Of a DNA stretch of 64,000 nucleotides, positions 16,527 through 25,132 are shown piece after piece (position 1 is the first letter of the stretch; each line of letters starts with the position of its first letter). The position numbers were made by a program, and so were the translations under genes. Source of the DNA: Alphaproteobacteria bacterium. GTDB taxonomy: Bacteria; Pseudomonadota; Alphaproteobacteria; Micavibrionales; Micavibrionaceae. Where the stretch lies: assembly GCA_016794145.1 (NCBI GenBank), contig JAEUKP010000022.1:62001-126000 (forward strand). Reading direction: 5' to 3'. The notes under the pieces are model-generated. The model made no database searches. It was not told the DNA's origin and worked only from the letters and a program-made list of their open reading frames with translations.

Positions 16527-17540
16527 TTATTGCCCTTCTGAAGTATCAATCAAATATCGACGCGGATCATCGACCAAACCACGCCGTTGAGCATAATAAT
16601 CCTGAAACATCATCCCGTTTCCAATAGAGCGCATCGTCGGCAAATTTCGTAAAGCAGCCGCAACCTGTTCAAAAGTAGGCTCAGCCCTGTTTTCGTGTTT
16701 ATATAAACGGTATTCTATTCCTTTCACGGGGTTAGAATTCGGTAAATAGCGCTCTTGTTCTGCTGATAAAGCATGTTGCTGTACTGCCTGAATGAGATCA
16801 AGTCCGCTCTCCAGGAAAATATCTCCATACGTCATATCAAAATCAGTAAAGTGGCCATCCTTATTTCGACGATATATGATATTTAATTCTAATCCTGATG
16901 TTGCTGTTCCTTTGTATTCAAACCCTATCAGAAAATCCTGCCCCGTTAATCCCCCCGCGGATTCTTTATTGATTGGATAAAAAATCGGATCTTTATTTAC
17001 AGAGACAGTGTTTGCATTTATTTTCTTGATAAAAACAGAAGTTAGATTTTTTTGCATTCCTGCCTCAAGATCATGGCGATTATCCATTAAACACAGCGCA
17101 ATAGACTTAAGAGATCTTGCCTCCTCTAATGGAACAATCAAAGACATATCATTCGCTCGACGAGAGAATGGATCTTTCCTGAAATAATAAGCATCCTGAA
17201 TATCCTTTAACATTATATCTCCTGTCGTTAGGAGAATATTTCTTCCGTCCGGATCTGTATAAAAAAGATAATTTGCATCCACATCGTGATACTCTCCGAC
17301 GAGAGGAATGGGGATAAGAGGGATTACCAAAACCGTTCCTCCCACAGCCCGTCTTTCCTTCCCCCGAATAATGCTGAGCTTGCCATGCGTATTGTTCCGG
17401 CTTTCGAAAATTGTATTTTCTTTTGTCGGCAACATCTCTTTTGCCTTGGCCGATGAGGAAAGGAAGACTGACAGTAAACCTATAGCCCCCAGCGTTACAG
17501 CAACAACAAACACCCATTTCAAAAATGATACAATCAACAT
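16527..17540 (-). CDS. membrane-anchored protein of unknown function
   Basis: 337 residues with a single N-terminal membrane segment (about residues 4-34, ending SSSAKAKE) and a large soluble domain, probably periplasmic. A short hydrophobic patch (VLVIPLIPIPLVGEY) occurs near residue 72. No family was recognised. It lies between the M48 protease gene and the 228-residue membrane-anchored protein, spaced 18 bp and 2 bp, suggesting a shared transcript and a related envelope role. Confidence 0.7.
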   Translation of the reverse strand: MLIVSFLKWVFVVAVTLGAIGLLSVFLSSSAKAKEMLPTKENTIFESRNNTHGKLSIIRGKERRAVGGTVLVIPLIPIPLVGEYHDVDANYLFYTDPDGRNILLTTGDIMLKDIQDAYYFRKDPFSRRANDMSLIVPLEEARSLKSIALCLMDNRHDLEAGMQKNLTSVFIKKINANTVSVNKDPIFYPINKESAGGLTGQDFLIGFEYKGTATSGLELNIIYRRNKDGHFTDFDMTYGDIFLESGLDLIQAVQQHALSAEQERYLPNSNPVKGIEYRLYKHENRAEPTFEQVAAALRNLPTMRSIGNGMMFQDYYAQRRGLVDDPRRYLIDTSEGQ

Positions 17541-17558
17541 ATACGTCCTCTTTTTCTT

Positions 17559-18555
17559 TTAATTTGTTGGCAGAGTACTTCTTGCATTATCTTCAACATC
17601 ATCCCTAATATCTGTGCTTTTGGAAAGAATATTTGTCTCATCTCCATGGAGAAACGGCCTTCCCACATACGCCCCTGCTGCAACCACCACGATAACATAA
17701 ATCATGACAAGGGACATTAGATTCAAACGAGGGGTAAAAAGAGCCAAAACCCAAGCAAAAGGATTGCGCCGTGGCAGCTTTTCTTCATCCGTTCCCAGTA
17801 AGAACAGGCGTTTCGAAAGGTACGGGTAATCCGAAATAATCTCATGATACGACATCCAGAAACCTGATATATCTTGAAGTTGCTTCATATAAGCTTTCAG
17901 ATTCATTGTTTTATACAGATGCCCCCCGACCACTAATGCTGCCATTCCTCGTGCGGCAGATTCTTTGGAAGAACAACACGCAAGACCATGCCGATCACAG
18001 GTTTTTTCGCGCGCTCGTGAATAGGCGGCGCCGATCAACGGTAACCACGAGACAGGAGCCATGATCGGTTGCCAGAAAAGATGATTTCTTTTAATGTGAC
18101 CCAATTCGTGTCCGATATAGAATTTTATCGCTTCGGGATCATCCTGCACAGCATCAACTAGATCAGAGAATAAGACAATGTAATGACGACGAAGAAACCG
18201 GACCGCCAAGGCATTGAACAGACCATCCGCGTGCATCAGCACCATGGTCGGAATTGTTGTGATATTCAGAGCCTCAGCAGATTCCTTTAGCGCTCTATGA
18301 AGATCCGGAAATTGATCTTCGGTAATAACGGCACCATTCCCTTTCAGGCGGCTGATAAAACCGGAAAGAGTGACAACATAAAAGAAAAATCCAATTCCAA
18401 GAAAAATAAGCTCACCCCCTCCTGTTCCCAAAATGACCCCTATCCAAATCAATGCCCCAAAGGTCAAATGCCCCAAAGGTCAGAAGAATTCGACCAAGAA
18501 TTTTTTCATTGGGGTGAACAAGAATTTTTTGTGCCATATCATTTTGTATGCTCAT
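17559..18555 (-). CDS. M48-family membrane metalloprotease, frameshifted by a 16-bp tandem duplication
   Basis: The zinc motif HELGH, N- and C-terminal membrane segments and a long soluble loop identify an M48 (HtpX/Oma1-like) protease. The open frame visible today begins only at a TTG near 18476. The natural start is the ATG at 18553-18555, preceded by a good AAAGGAGAG ribosome site. Between them a 16-bp unit (18451-18466) is repeated in tandem (18467-18482), shifting the frame. Removing one copy joins both parts into one continuous N-terminus (...ILGRILLTFGALIWIGVIL...). The gene is thus interrupted, or switched by slippage, or translated from an internal TTG. Confidence 0.82.
18451..18482. 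repeat. 16-bp perfect tandem duplication within the M48 protease gene
   Basis: AATGCCCCAAAGGTCA occurs twice back to back (18451-18466 and 18467-18482). Sixteen is not a multiple of three, so the reading frame of the M48 gene is broken. Perfect tandem repeats of this size can arise and revert by replication slippage. Confidence 0.9.
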
Positions 18556-18608
18556 TTTGGGCTCTCCTTTTCATGCTAATAAAAATAAGCTCAAGTTATA
18601 ATGCCAGT

Positions 18609-19292
18609 CTATTCTGTTATCACCACGCTGGTACGATAGATCATTGTATAAGAGGAAGTGACTATGTCTTGTATTTTACTACCAACATGCATCTGCAATG
18701 AAAAATCAGCCTTTCCTATGGGGAGTTTTCTGAGTTTGTCTGATGAACCAATCAAGTGCTGATTTTTTTTCTGTGGTACCACTTGTACAAATCGTGTGCC
18801 TGTGGCCTTTTCTTGTGGTTCTATAAAAACCACATATCTTTGATTTTTTTGCTCTGTGGGAGACACCCTGCAATTTAGTGTAAAACCTTGCCCACGCGAC
18901 ACAACATGAGGAATTTCAACATCTGAGGATTGCGCAAGCAGGCTACTACGCGCTACAATCTGACCATCAACCAAGGTAAATACAAAATCATACTTTTCAG
19001 CCTGCGGAATTTCACCTCCATACTGAACACCTCTGCTGCTTAAGGACTTTTCAGATAGCTCGTAACCATTAACTACCAATTTTGACCCAGGGTATTTCAG
19101 CTGGTATCCATTCCCCCTGATAAGAACCCAAACTCGAGCATGCCCAAGGCTCATCTCGTCTGCCACATTGAACAACAGTTTGATTTCACTGGGGGGATAC
19201 AAATGATCTTCAGCTTGTGCCGACTGTATTACCGCTCCAAAAAATATGACGAAGGATAAGAAACCGATAAAAAAAATATAGTGCCAAATCAT
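18609..19292 (-). CDS. secreted protein of unknown function
   Basis: 227 residues with an apparent signal peptide (hydrophobic core about residues 4-23, cleavage probably after AQA near 28). The mature part looks beta-rich and contains one Cys. No family recognised. It belongs to the minus-strand envelope cluster and lies 54 bp upstream of the M48 protease start at 18555. Confidence 0.68.
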   Translation of the reverse strand: MIWHYIFFIGFLSFVIFFGAVIQSAQAEDHLYPPSEIKLLFNVADEMSLGHARVWVLIRGNGYQLKYPGSKLVVNGYELSEKSLSSRGVQYGGEIPQAEKYDFVFTLVDGQIVARSSLLAQSSDVEIPHVVSRGQGFTLNCRVSPTEQKNQRYVVFIEPQEKATGTRFVQVVPQKKNQHLIGSSDKLRKLPIGKADFSLQMHVGSKIQDIVTSSYTMIYRTSVVITE

Positions 19293-19320
19293 CTCAAATC
19301 CTCCGTCAGAGCGTAATCAA

Positions 19321-19884
19321 CTAAAAATTTGCGAGCTCTTTGGGCATTATTTCTTTAAATTTTGTAATCATCGCATCCGACAACGTGCCTTTCCGCCCTT
19401 GGACCTGAAAGACAATGATATTGCCATTATTCGCGGTGGTGACAATACTGACGTTATGCTCTTGCTCTGCTCCCTCACCAATAAGATACTCCGTATAATA
19501 CATGGTTTTCTTCCGAATAACCCAATTGGCCTGTTCCAGAATGCGAGGGGCATATTGCCCACTACCAGAACGAAAGCTATCCGCATACGACTTCACAATC
19601 CTGGGATCCGCACTTTCGGGAGTAAATAAAGTAATTGTGGACATTCCCATCCAGTTATCAAACGTCTGCCCCTCTGGGATATATTCAAACATCACACCAC
19701 CGCCTGATGCTTGAAGGGCGGAACCGTAGTGCGACAAACCAAACTGTGATGTCCAACCAGAGAACTGGCGACCGAATTCAACCAACTCGGGGCTTAAGTT
19801 GGTTTCTGGTTCGGCAAACGCGGCCTTTCCTTCAAAAACAGATAAAGAAAAAAGAGAGAAGATCAAAATAAGGATGTGTTTCAT
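19321..19884 (-). CDS. secreted protein of unknown function
   Basis: 187 residues starting with a clear signal peptide (about 1-24, cleavage near AFA|EPE). The mature protein of ~160 residues has no recognised domain or Cys. It is the first gene of the minus-strand cluster running to 15838, followed 28 bp later by another secreted protein. A periplasmic or outer-surface role is inferred only from the signal peptide and the neighbours. Confidence 0.7.
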   Translation of the reverse strand: MKHILILIFSLFSLSVFEGKAAFAEPETNLSPELVEFGRQFSGWTSQFGLSHYGSALQASGGGVMFEYIPEGQTFDNWMGMSTITLFTPESADPRIVKSYADSFRSGSGQYAPRILEQANWVIRKKTMYYTEYLIGEGAEQEHNVSIVTTANNGNIIVFQVQGRKGTLSDAMITKFKEIMPKELANF

Positions 19885-20157
19885 AGCGATGCTTTCTTGT
19901 AAAGAGTGACGAATGCCACCAACAGGAAAACCAGTTTACCTATTTTTTGTTAAAGACAGGTTAAATGTTCTTGGAAACCGCTACCGCGCCACATGCAATC
20001 GAGCAAAAAGAGTGTGTGAGAGTCTGTTTTCAAGGCATTTCTAGAGAATGCGGATAATGAATATACGATAAAGATCAACGGGATTAGGATGGACAGGTTT
20101 ATAAATCAGGTCAGTCTTAGAGCACCAATACCAATATAGACATTCTTCCATTCAGTT

Positions 20158-20475
20158 TCAGTCCGCTAAGACATCAAGAAGCATCAATATGCCGGATTCT
20201 ATTGACACAAGAGACACTATCGCAAAGAAAAAACAAGATAATCCAGCAAATACTTTAAAACGTAGGCGTTCGCCATTCTTACAATAGTCATAGAATGGGA
20301 TGATAAAAATAAATATACAGATGAATGCCAGCCAAAAAGCTGCCGCTATTTGGGAAACATGCGCTGTTGTAAAAAATCCAATAATAAGGCAGCCTTTAAT
20401 AAGAAGCTTGTGTCTGTTAAAAAAGTTTAAAACCAGATTAAAGAGACTCAACTGATATTTATACGACCAGGACAT
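20158..20475 (-). CDS. small integral membrane protein, unknown
   Basis: 105 residues with three or four hydrophobic segments separated by short charged loops (YDYCKNGERLRFK). No family recognised. It lies alone between two intergenic stretches without other features (19885-20157 and 20476-20717). Composition and length support a real gene, but there is no independent evidence of expression. Confidence 0.5.
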   Translation of the reverse strand: MSWSYKYQLSLFNLVLNFFNRHKLLIKGCLIIGFFTTAHVSQIAAAFWLAFICIFIFIIPFYDYCKNGERLRFKVFAGLSCFFFAIVSLVSIESGILMLLDVLAD

Positions 20476-20717
20476 TTTTGTATCCTATCAATCAATTCTT
20501 AAGTCCAAGTAAAACAGGCAAAATAAGTAAGTAAGCAGTAATTTCACTGCCATCATAAATGCGTGTCTCTGCCTTGCGCTCGGCTAAACCCTATTCGCTC
20601 AGACAGCCAATCGAAGAAACTTAACCGAACTTTCTACCCGCAAACCCCTTTAACTTATACGGCGATTACCGATGTTAAAAGTTTGCTTTTACAGCATTTT
20701 CCATTTATATTCCCCTT

Positions 20718-21899
20718 ATGACTTATGTACCTTATCCGATTAACTCTTTGGGCTTTCCCAAAGCTCCTTCGCAAACCCGCGTGGTGGTTGCCATGTCAGG
20801 GGGGGTCGACTCATCAGTCGCTGCCGCACTGCTTCATGAGCAAGGGTATGATGTTATCGGGATCACATTACAACTCTACGATTATGGGGACGCAATCGCT
20901 AAAAAAGGCGCTTGTTGTGCCGGCAAAGATATTTATGACGCCAAACGTGTTGCAGAAAAATGCGGCTTTCCCCATTACGTCTTGAACTACGAAACCAATT
21001 TTAAGGAATCCGTCATCGAAGGTTTTGTATCGTCTTATTTAAAGGGTGAAACACCAATCCCGTGCGTAACATGTAATCAAACCGTTAAATTTAATGACTT
21101 GTTAAAAGTGGCACGTGATTTAAATGCTGATTGTATGGTGACTGGGCACTATGTTCAACGGATTGTCAATTCGGACGGGAAAGCAGAACTTCACCGTGCA
21201 ACCGACCTATCAAAAGACCAGAGTTACTTCCTATTCGCAACAACGCAGGAACAGCTTGATTTTTTAAGATTCCCGTTGGGTGGATGGTCCAAATCTATAA
21301 CGCGAGATCATGCAGACCGTTTGGGTTTATTAAACGCACAAAAAGCGGACTCTCAAGATATCTGTTTTGTACCAAACGGCGATTATGCTTCTGTCGTTAC
21401 AAAAATTGCTCCCCAAGCAAAGCGGCAAGGCCAGATTGTTCATCTCGACGGTCGTGTTCTTGGCACACATGAAGGCATCATCCATTATACCGTTGGACAA
21501 CGACGCGGTATTGGTGTGGGGGGTGGTTTTACTGACAATAACGAACCTCTCTATGTTGTTGGATTGGATGCCGATGAAGCAAAAGTGATTGTTGGTCCGA
21601 AAGAATCTCTTGCCCGTGATACAGTAATATTGAAAAACTTTAATTGGCTGATGCCCATCTCGACCGAACCACAAAAGGTTGAGGTTAAGTTACGTTCTAT
21701 GACCCGTTCTGTCCCTGGTCGTGTAATCGGGTACCCGGATGGATCGGCTGAAGTTATCGTTGATACCCCGCAATATGGCATCTCTCCGGGTCAGGCTGCT
21801 GTATGTTACATAGATGGTCGAGTCATTGGTGGCGGCTGGATTACGGGAACATCACTCTCATCCACCCTAACCACAAAAACCCCAGAAAAAGCTGCTTAA
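20718..21899 (+). CDS. mnmA: tRNA-specific 2-thiouridylase MnmA
   Basis: 393 residues. The PP-loop ATP pyrophosphatase motif SGGVDSS is at 27-33. The catalytic Cys pair lies in PCVTCNQTVKFN (near residue 116) and DSQDICFVPNGDY (near 215). The C-terminal domains contain YTVGQRRGIGVGGG and GQAAVCYIDGRVIGGGWI, as in MnmA. The enzyme thiolates uridine 34 of Lys, Glu and Gln tRNAs. Length is normal. Confidence 0.97.
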   Translation: MTYVPYPINSLGFPKAPSQTRVVVAMSGGVDSSVAAALLHEQGYDVIGITLQLYDYGDAIAKKGACCAGKDIYDAKRVAEKCGFPHYVLNYETNFKESVIEGFVSSYLKGETPIPCVTCNQTVKFNDLLKVARDLNADCMVTGHYVQRIVNSDGKAELHRATDLSKDQSYFLFATTQEQLDFLRFPLGGWSKSITRDHADRLGLLNAQKADSQDICFVPNGDYASVVTKIAPQAKRQGQIVHLDGRVLGTHEGIIHYTVGQRRGIGVGGGFTDNNEPLYVVGLDADEAKVIVGPKESLARDTVILKNFNWLMPISTEPQKVEVKLRSMTRSVPGRVIGYPDGSAEVIVDTPQYGISPGQAAVCYIDGRVIGGGWITGTSLSSTLTTKTPEKAA

Positions 21900-21912
21900 T
21901 GGAAATTATAAA

Positions 21913-22236
21913 ATGACCGTTACCTTCTCCAGAACCGAAATGACCATTCTTGAACTGCTGAACACTAAACCGGGTTGCGGATGGTATGCGCCAGAACTTG
22001 TGGAGCAGTCTGGAGGCAAGCTTACCATGTTGGGCGTTTATCCCGCCCTTGAAAGCCTTATTCAGAACGGCTACGTTTCCGAAGAAGAAGTTCCACCGGA
22101 GAACAATAACCCTACCAGATTGGTAAGGATAAAGCATCACCTGACCCAAGATGGACGCAGAATTTGGGCATCTTACCAAAATTGTCTAACCAAGCCCCCA
22201 GGAAACTTTCTTGCCTCTGGATGGGAGCCTGCATAA
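21913..22236 (+). CDS. PadR-like winged-helix transcriptional regulator
   Basis: 107 residues forming one winged-helix domain: SRTEMTILELLNTKPGCGWYAPELVEQSGGKLTMLGVYPALESLIQNGYV matches the PadR pattern, followed by a short wing and helix (LTQDGRRIWASYQ). It starts 13 bp after mnmA and is probably co-transcribed with it. The regulated target is unknown. Confidence 0.75.
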   Translation: MTVTFSRTEMTILELLNTKPGCGWYAPELVEQSGGKLTMLGVYPALESLIQNGYVSEEEVPPENNNPTRLVRIKHHLTQDGRRIWASYQNCLTKPPGNFLASGWEPA

Positions 22237-22259
22237 AAAGCATTTAAAACAGGCTTTTT
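22235..22259 (+). terminator. intrinsic terminator after the PadR-like gene
   Basis: AAAAAGC (22235-22241) pairs perfectly with GCTTTTT (22253-22259), giving a hairpin ending in a T run just after the stop codon. Confidence 0.55.
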
Positions 22260-22279
22260 ATTAAAACCATAATTCCACC

Positions 22280-22308
22280 TTGACAATAGACTGGTGATAC
22301 GGCATAAG
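22280..22308 (+). promoter_or_regulatory. putative promoter of tRNA-Met
   Basis: TTGACA (22280-22285), 17-bp spacer, CATAAG (22303-22308). The expected start lies ~20 bp before the tRNA 5' end at 22335. Confidence 0.55.
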
Positions 22309-22334
22309 ACTGCATCTAAATAACCCTTTTCTGT

Positions 22335-22409
22335 GGCGGTGTAGCTCAGTGGTAGAGCAGAGGAATCATAATCCTTTGGTCGGGGGTTCAAATCCCTCCA
22401 CCGCCACCA
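22335..22409 (+). tRNA. tRNA-Met (anticodon CAT, elongator type)
   Basis: Acceptor GGCGGTG with CACCGCC, D arm with GCTCAGTGGTAGAGC, anticodon arm GAGGA-ATCATAA-TCCTT with anticodon CAT, T arm GGGGG-TTCAAAT-CCCTC and encoded CCA. The stem pattern suits elongator Met rather than initiator, although an Ile tRNA with modified CAT cannot be excluded by sequence alone. Its 3' part is repeated at 38222-38261, marking it as the integration site of the following element. Confidence 0.95.
22363..22402 (+). repeat. attL: 40-bp direct repeat within tRNA-Met
   Basis: The 40 bases from the anticodon loop to the acceptor strand of tRNA-Met are repeated without mismatch at 38222-38261, in the same orientation. 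Tyrosine integrases of the type encoded at 30957-32186 commonly recombine in tRNA genes. Confidence 0.88.
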
Positions 22410-22476
22410 TAAATTTTCCAATCATATCAAAGTGTTATCTAATTTTAAGGGTCTTGTAAAATCGCCCCGTTTTTCG

Positions 22477-22498
22477 CTGGGGTAACACTGGGGTAACA
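22477..22498 (+). repeat. tandem 11-bp repeat, possible integrase arm-binding sites
   Basis: CTGGGGTAACA occurs twice in tandem (22477-22487, 22488-22498), ~75 bp inside attL. A related GGGGTAACA occurs at 38083-38091, ~130 bp inside attR. Short repeats placed like this next to both att sites are typical of integrase arm-type sites; the assignment is inference. Confidence 0.5.
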
Positions 22499-22550
22499 GT
22501 CTCATTTCAGTTATGTTCTCCGCCATCAACAACTCAAGAAGGAGAACACC

Positions 22551-22733
22551 ATGCTACTCACCATCCCCGAAGCCTGCGCCATGATCCGTGTCGGCAGAAC
22601 CAAGTTTTATCAATTGCTTAATGCTGGAGAAATAAAGGCAGTAAAAATTGGGAAGAAAACACTGATCCTAGAAACATCAATCCATGAATGGATATTTTCC
22701 CTCCCCTCCTACAAAATAAAAACTCATTGCTAA
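22551..22733 (+). CDS. excisionase-like helix-turn-helix protein
   Basis: 60 residues matching the HTH_17/excisionase fold: LTIPEACAMIRVGRTKFYQLLNAGEIKAVKIGKKTLILETSIHEWI. The start has a good ribosome site (AAGAAGGAG just upstream). The position, just inside attL and next to the repeats at 22477, fits a recombination directionality factor or a small regulator of the element. Confidence 0.75.
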   Translation: MLLTIPEACAMIRVGRTKFYQLLNAGEIKAVKIGKKTLILETSIHEWIFSLPSYKIKTHC

Positions 22734-22736
22734 TTA

Positions 22737-25001
22737 TTATTCATCTATGTCTCTAAAAAGATCATCAATTGAATCTGCAACACTAAGCTCTTGGGGAGTC
22801 GTTGTATCATGAGGTGCAGGTGGAGAATATGAATTGCTTAAATCAGAAACAGCATCATCAATAAAAGAAGAAGCTTGCCTTTCTAATTTATGAACCTCTT
22901 CCCTATTAACGCTACCATCTTCATTCAAAGAACTCACAAAAACATCTAGCGTTTCTCGCAAAACACTAAAATGGTCATCAGGATCATATTCGGATTCCCA
23001 ATTTGATTCAGCTTCTCTTACATATTTTCTAAAATCTTTCATTGCATCGAAAGCAAGTTGCCTAAGTTGGGATTTTTCTGATGGTGTTAGAACGGATTGT
23101 ATACTTGAATCATCAAGGCCACTTTTATCAGCATAATCTCTTAGGGATTTATAAACTTCTTCAACAAACTCTTTTCTTGTTATTTCGTCGATCATTCCAA
23201 AAGCATGAAGACGCGAAAATAAAAGGGTATCAAGATCATCAGAAAGAGGACGGAAAAAGCTCCATGATTGCGGAATTATATCTGATCGTAAAGAAACCAA
23301 CTGTTTAGTAAATTCAGAATTTGCTCGGTATGAAACAAATATTTTAAGACGCGATGAAGGTAAATTAGCTATTCGCTCAATTAAAATATGATGAGAGGCT
23401 TCTGGGACAACTACTGGAGCCCCTTCAATGTACGCCCCAATACAAACGACCTCATCAAGAATAGAATCTGGATTCGCCCCTTTCAGATACACATCAACCA
23501 TTTCTGAACTTTGCGCTATATAAGAAGCAAATGCATCTCCAACAGTAGGATGCTTATAAGTCCAATATGGACCTTGGTTATCGTTTGCAAGCAAAAGTAT
23601 ACTATCCTTAAGTGATTCAAGATGAATTTTTAACTTGCCGGACTCCACACCAAATACTGAGGACACAGGTGCTATTTGCTCCATAGGAATAGGCGATCTT
23701 ATTTTACCACCATTTAAAAAAACTAATGCAATAGCAGCCAATGATTCTTGCTCTAGGCTCTGCAATGTATCCATTAAAAAATCTTTAGGCTCTTCAAAAA
23801 ACCGTATTACTTCTTTTTCATTTAATTTCAATTTAGATGTAAAGAAAGGATTTCCTAACCGCCGAGCTGACTCAGGCAGAAAGCTACGTAACGATGAAAT
23901 TTTAGAAAGAAATGGTTTAATTGCTTGTATAAAATACAAAGGCTGAGAACCGAATTTCAAATGGTTATAAAGAATACGCGCTTTTTCTTCGATCTTCAAA
24001 TCTTGGACTTTAATAACAACCTGATTTTTTGTAAGTGCTGGTAAAGCATGAATTTTTATATTCTTCTGCGCATGAACCCAAATGTAATCACGAGAAGTTA
24101 TAAGAAATTTTGTATTTAATTTTAAGACTGATTGCATTAGAGGGAATACTTGATTCCAGCTTTCCGTACGACTAGCTTGGAACTGCGTACTACCCCACGC
24201 GTCATCTATCCAGAAAAATTGTCCGCCTTTAGGATTAATACTAGAATATAAATGTTCGGGTGATGTTGCTTTAATGGTATGACAACTCCAAAGATCGGCT
24301 GCCCCCAAAGATAAACTTGCTGCAATCGTTGATTTTCCAGCCGCTGCTGAACCCAACAAAAGCACAACACCATGTTCACTTATCGCTTTAACACTATCCT
24401 TATATGCTTTAGTTACAACCAATTTTTCTAGATTATCACTCATTTCACTTAAAATGATTTGTGTCTGCTCATAAGAACGGGCATCTAAAAGATCAGAAAA
24501 ATCACCTAAGCCATACAGGCGAGGCACAAGCATACGAAGTTTAGCAGAGTTTTTAATCTGTCGAATAATCCAAGTTTTTCCAAAAACTTGACATGATCCA
24601 ACCCCCACATCTTCGAATGCTTTTTTTATTAGCGCTTCAGATGTCCCGGTCACCCCATGATTTGTTATAATTATATAGTCTTCAGCCAACCCTTTAGCTA
24701 CCAGCTTTTTTGCTTTCTCAAGTTCATCTTTCAGCATGGAAAGAGAAAGATTCAAATCTTCTTTGGATGTAAATTTGCATTGGATGGTAGATGTTTTTCG
24801 AGAATCTCCGCCATCCCAAGTGCCTAGAAAAGCACCATCTCTTCCTCCATCATTTGTTGGTAAAAATGTTTGTACAGGTCTTTTCAAGCATTCCTCAGCA
24901 ATTGCCGCAGATAGATCTTGAAAAGCTAGCCACCCTATTCGATGTAAAGGGAAAATGTCTTGAGCATCTGCTACTTCGATAATTGAATTCATTGAGCCCA
25001 T
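22737..25001 (-). CDS. STAND-type P-loop NTPase with N-terminal PD-(D/E)XK (Mrr-like) nuclease domain, probable antiviral protein
   Basis: 754 residues. Residues ~22-150 look like a restriction-endonuclease fold: D51-G-G-R-D54 and Q74-C-K76 give the D...QxK pattern of Mrr-like enzymes. Residues ~210-330 are a P-loop NTPase: Walker A GSAAAGKST (217-225), Walker B FFWIDDAWG (262-270) and a sensor-like FLITSRD (299-305), as in STAND ATPases. The C-terminal ~400 residues are helical and may sense a trigger; an acidic tail ends the protein. The architecture resembles Avs-type antiphage proteins but is shorter. It lies divergent from an OLD-type nuclease. Start could also be the ATG at 24992. Confidence 0.78.
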   Translation of the reverse strand: MGSMNSIIEVADAQDIFPLHRIGWLAFQDLSAAIAEECLKRPVQTFLPTNDGGRDGAFLGTWDGGDSRKTSTIQCKFTSKEDLNLSLSMLKDELEKAKKLVAKGLAEDYIIITNHGVTGTSEALIKKAFEDVGVGSCQVFGKTWIIRQIKNSAKLRMLVPRLYGLGDFSDLLDARSYEQTQIILSEMSDNLEKLVVTKAYKDSVKAISEHGVVLLLGSAAAGKSTIAASLSLGAADLWSCHTIKATSPEHLYSSINPKGGQFFWIDDAWGSTQFQASRTESWNQVFPLMQSVLKLNTKFLITSRDYIWVHAQKNIKIHALPALTKNQVVIKVQDLKIEEKARILYNHLKFGSQPLYFIQAIKPFLSKISSLRSFLPESARRLGNPFFTSKLKLNEKEVIRFFEEPKDFLMDTLQSLEQESLAAIALVFLNGGKIRSPIPMEQIAPVSSVFGVESGKLKIHLESLKDSILLLANDNQGPYWTYKHPTVGDAFASYIAQSSEMVDVYLKGANPDSILDEVVCIGAYIEGAPVVVPEASHHILIERIANLPSSRLKIFVSYRANSEFTKQLVSLRSDIIPQSWSFFRPLSDDLDTLLFSRLHAFGMIDEITRKEFVEEVYKSLRDYADKSGLDDSSIQSVLTPSEKSQLRQLAFDAMKDFRKYVREAESNWESEYDPDDHFSVLRETLDVFVSSLNEDGSVNREEVHKLERQASSFIDDAVSDLSNSYSPPAPHDTTTPQELSVADSIDDLFRDIDE

Positions 25002-25132
25002 CCACTTGCAGATGACATAAAGTAAAGTTGACTATTTAATTGTGCAGAATTTCTTAATCACAATTCAAATATCAATATGACTGGTATATTATAAGTTGTA
25101 TAGATAAAATTTTTGGCAACAGAGTGTTTCGA

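Noticed and set aside
22173..22421. 82-codon minus-strand frame with WWRWRDLNPRPKDYDSSALPLSYTA-like start
   Set aside because: This is the well-known artefact of translating a tRNA gene backwards; it covers tRNA-Met.
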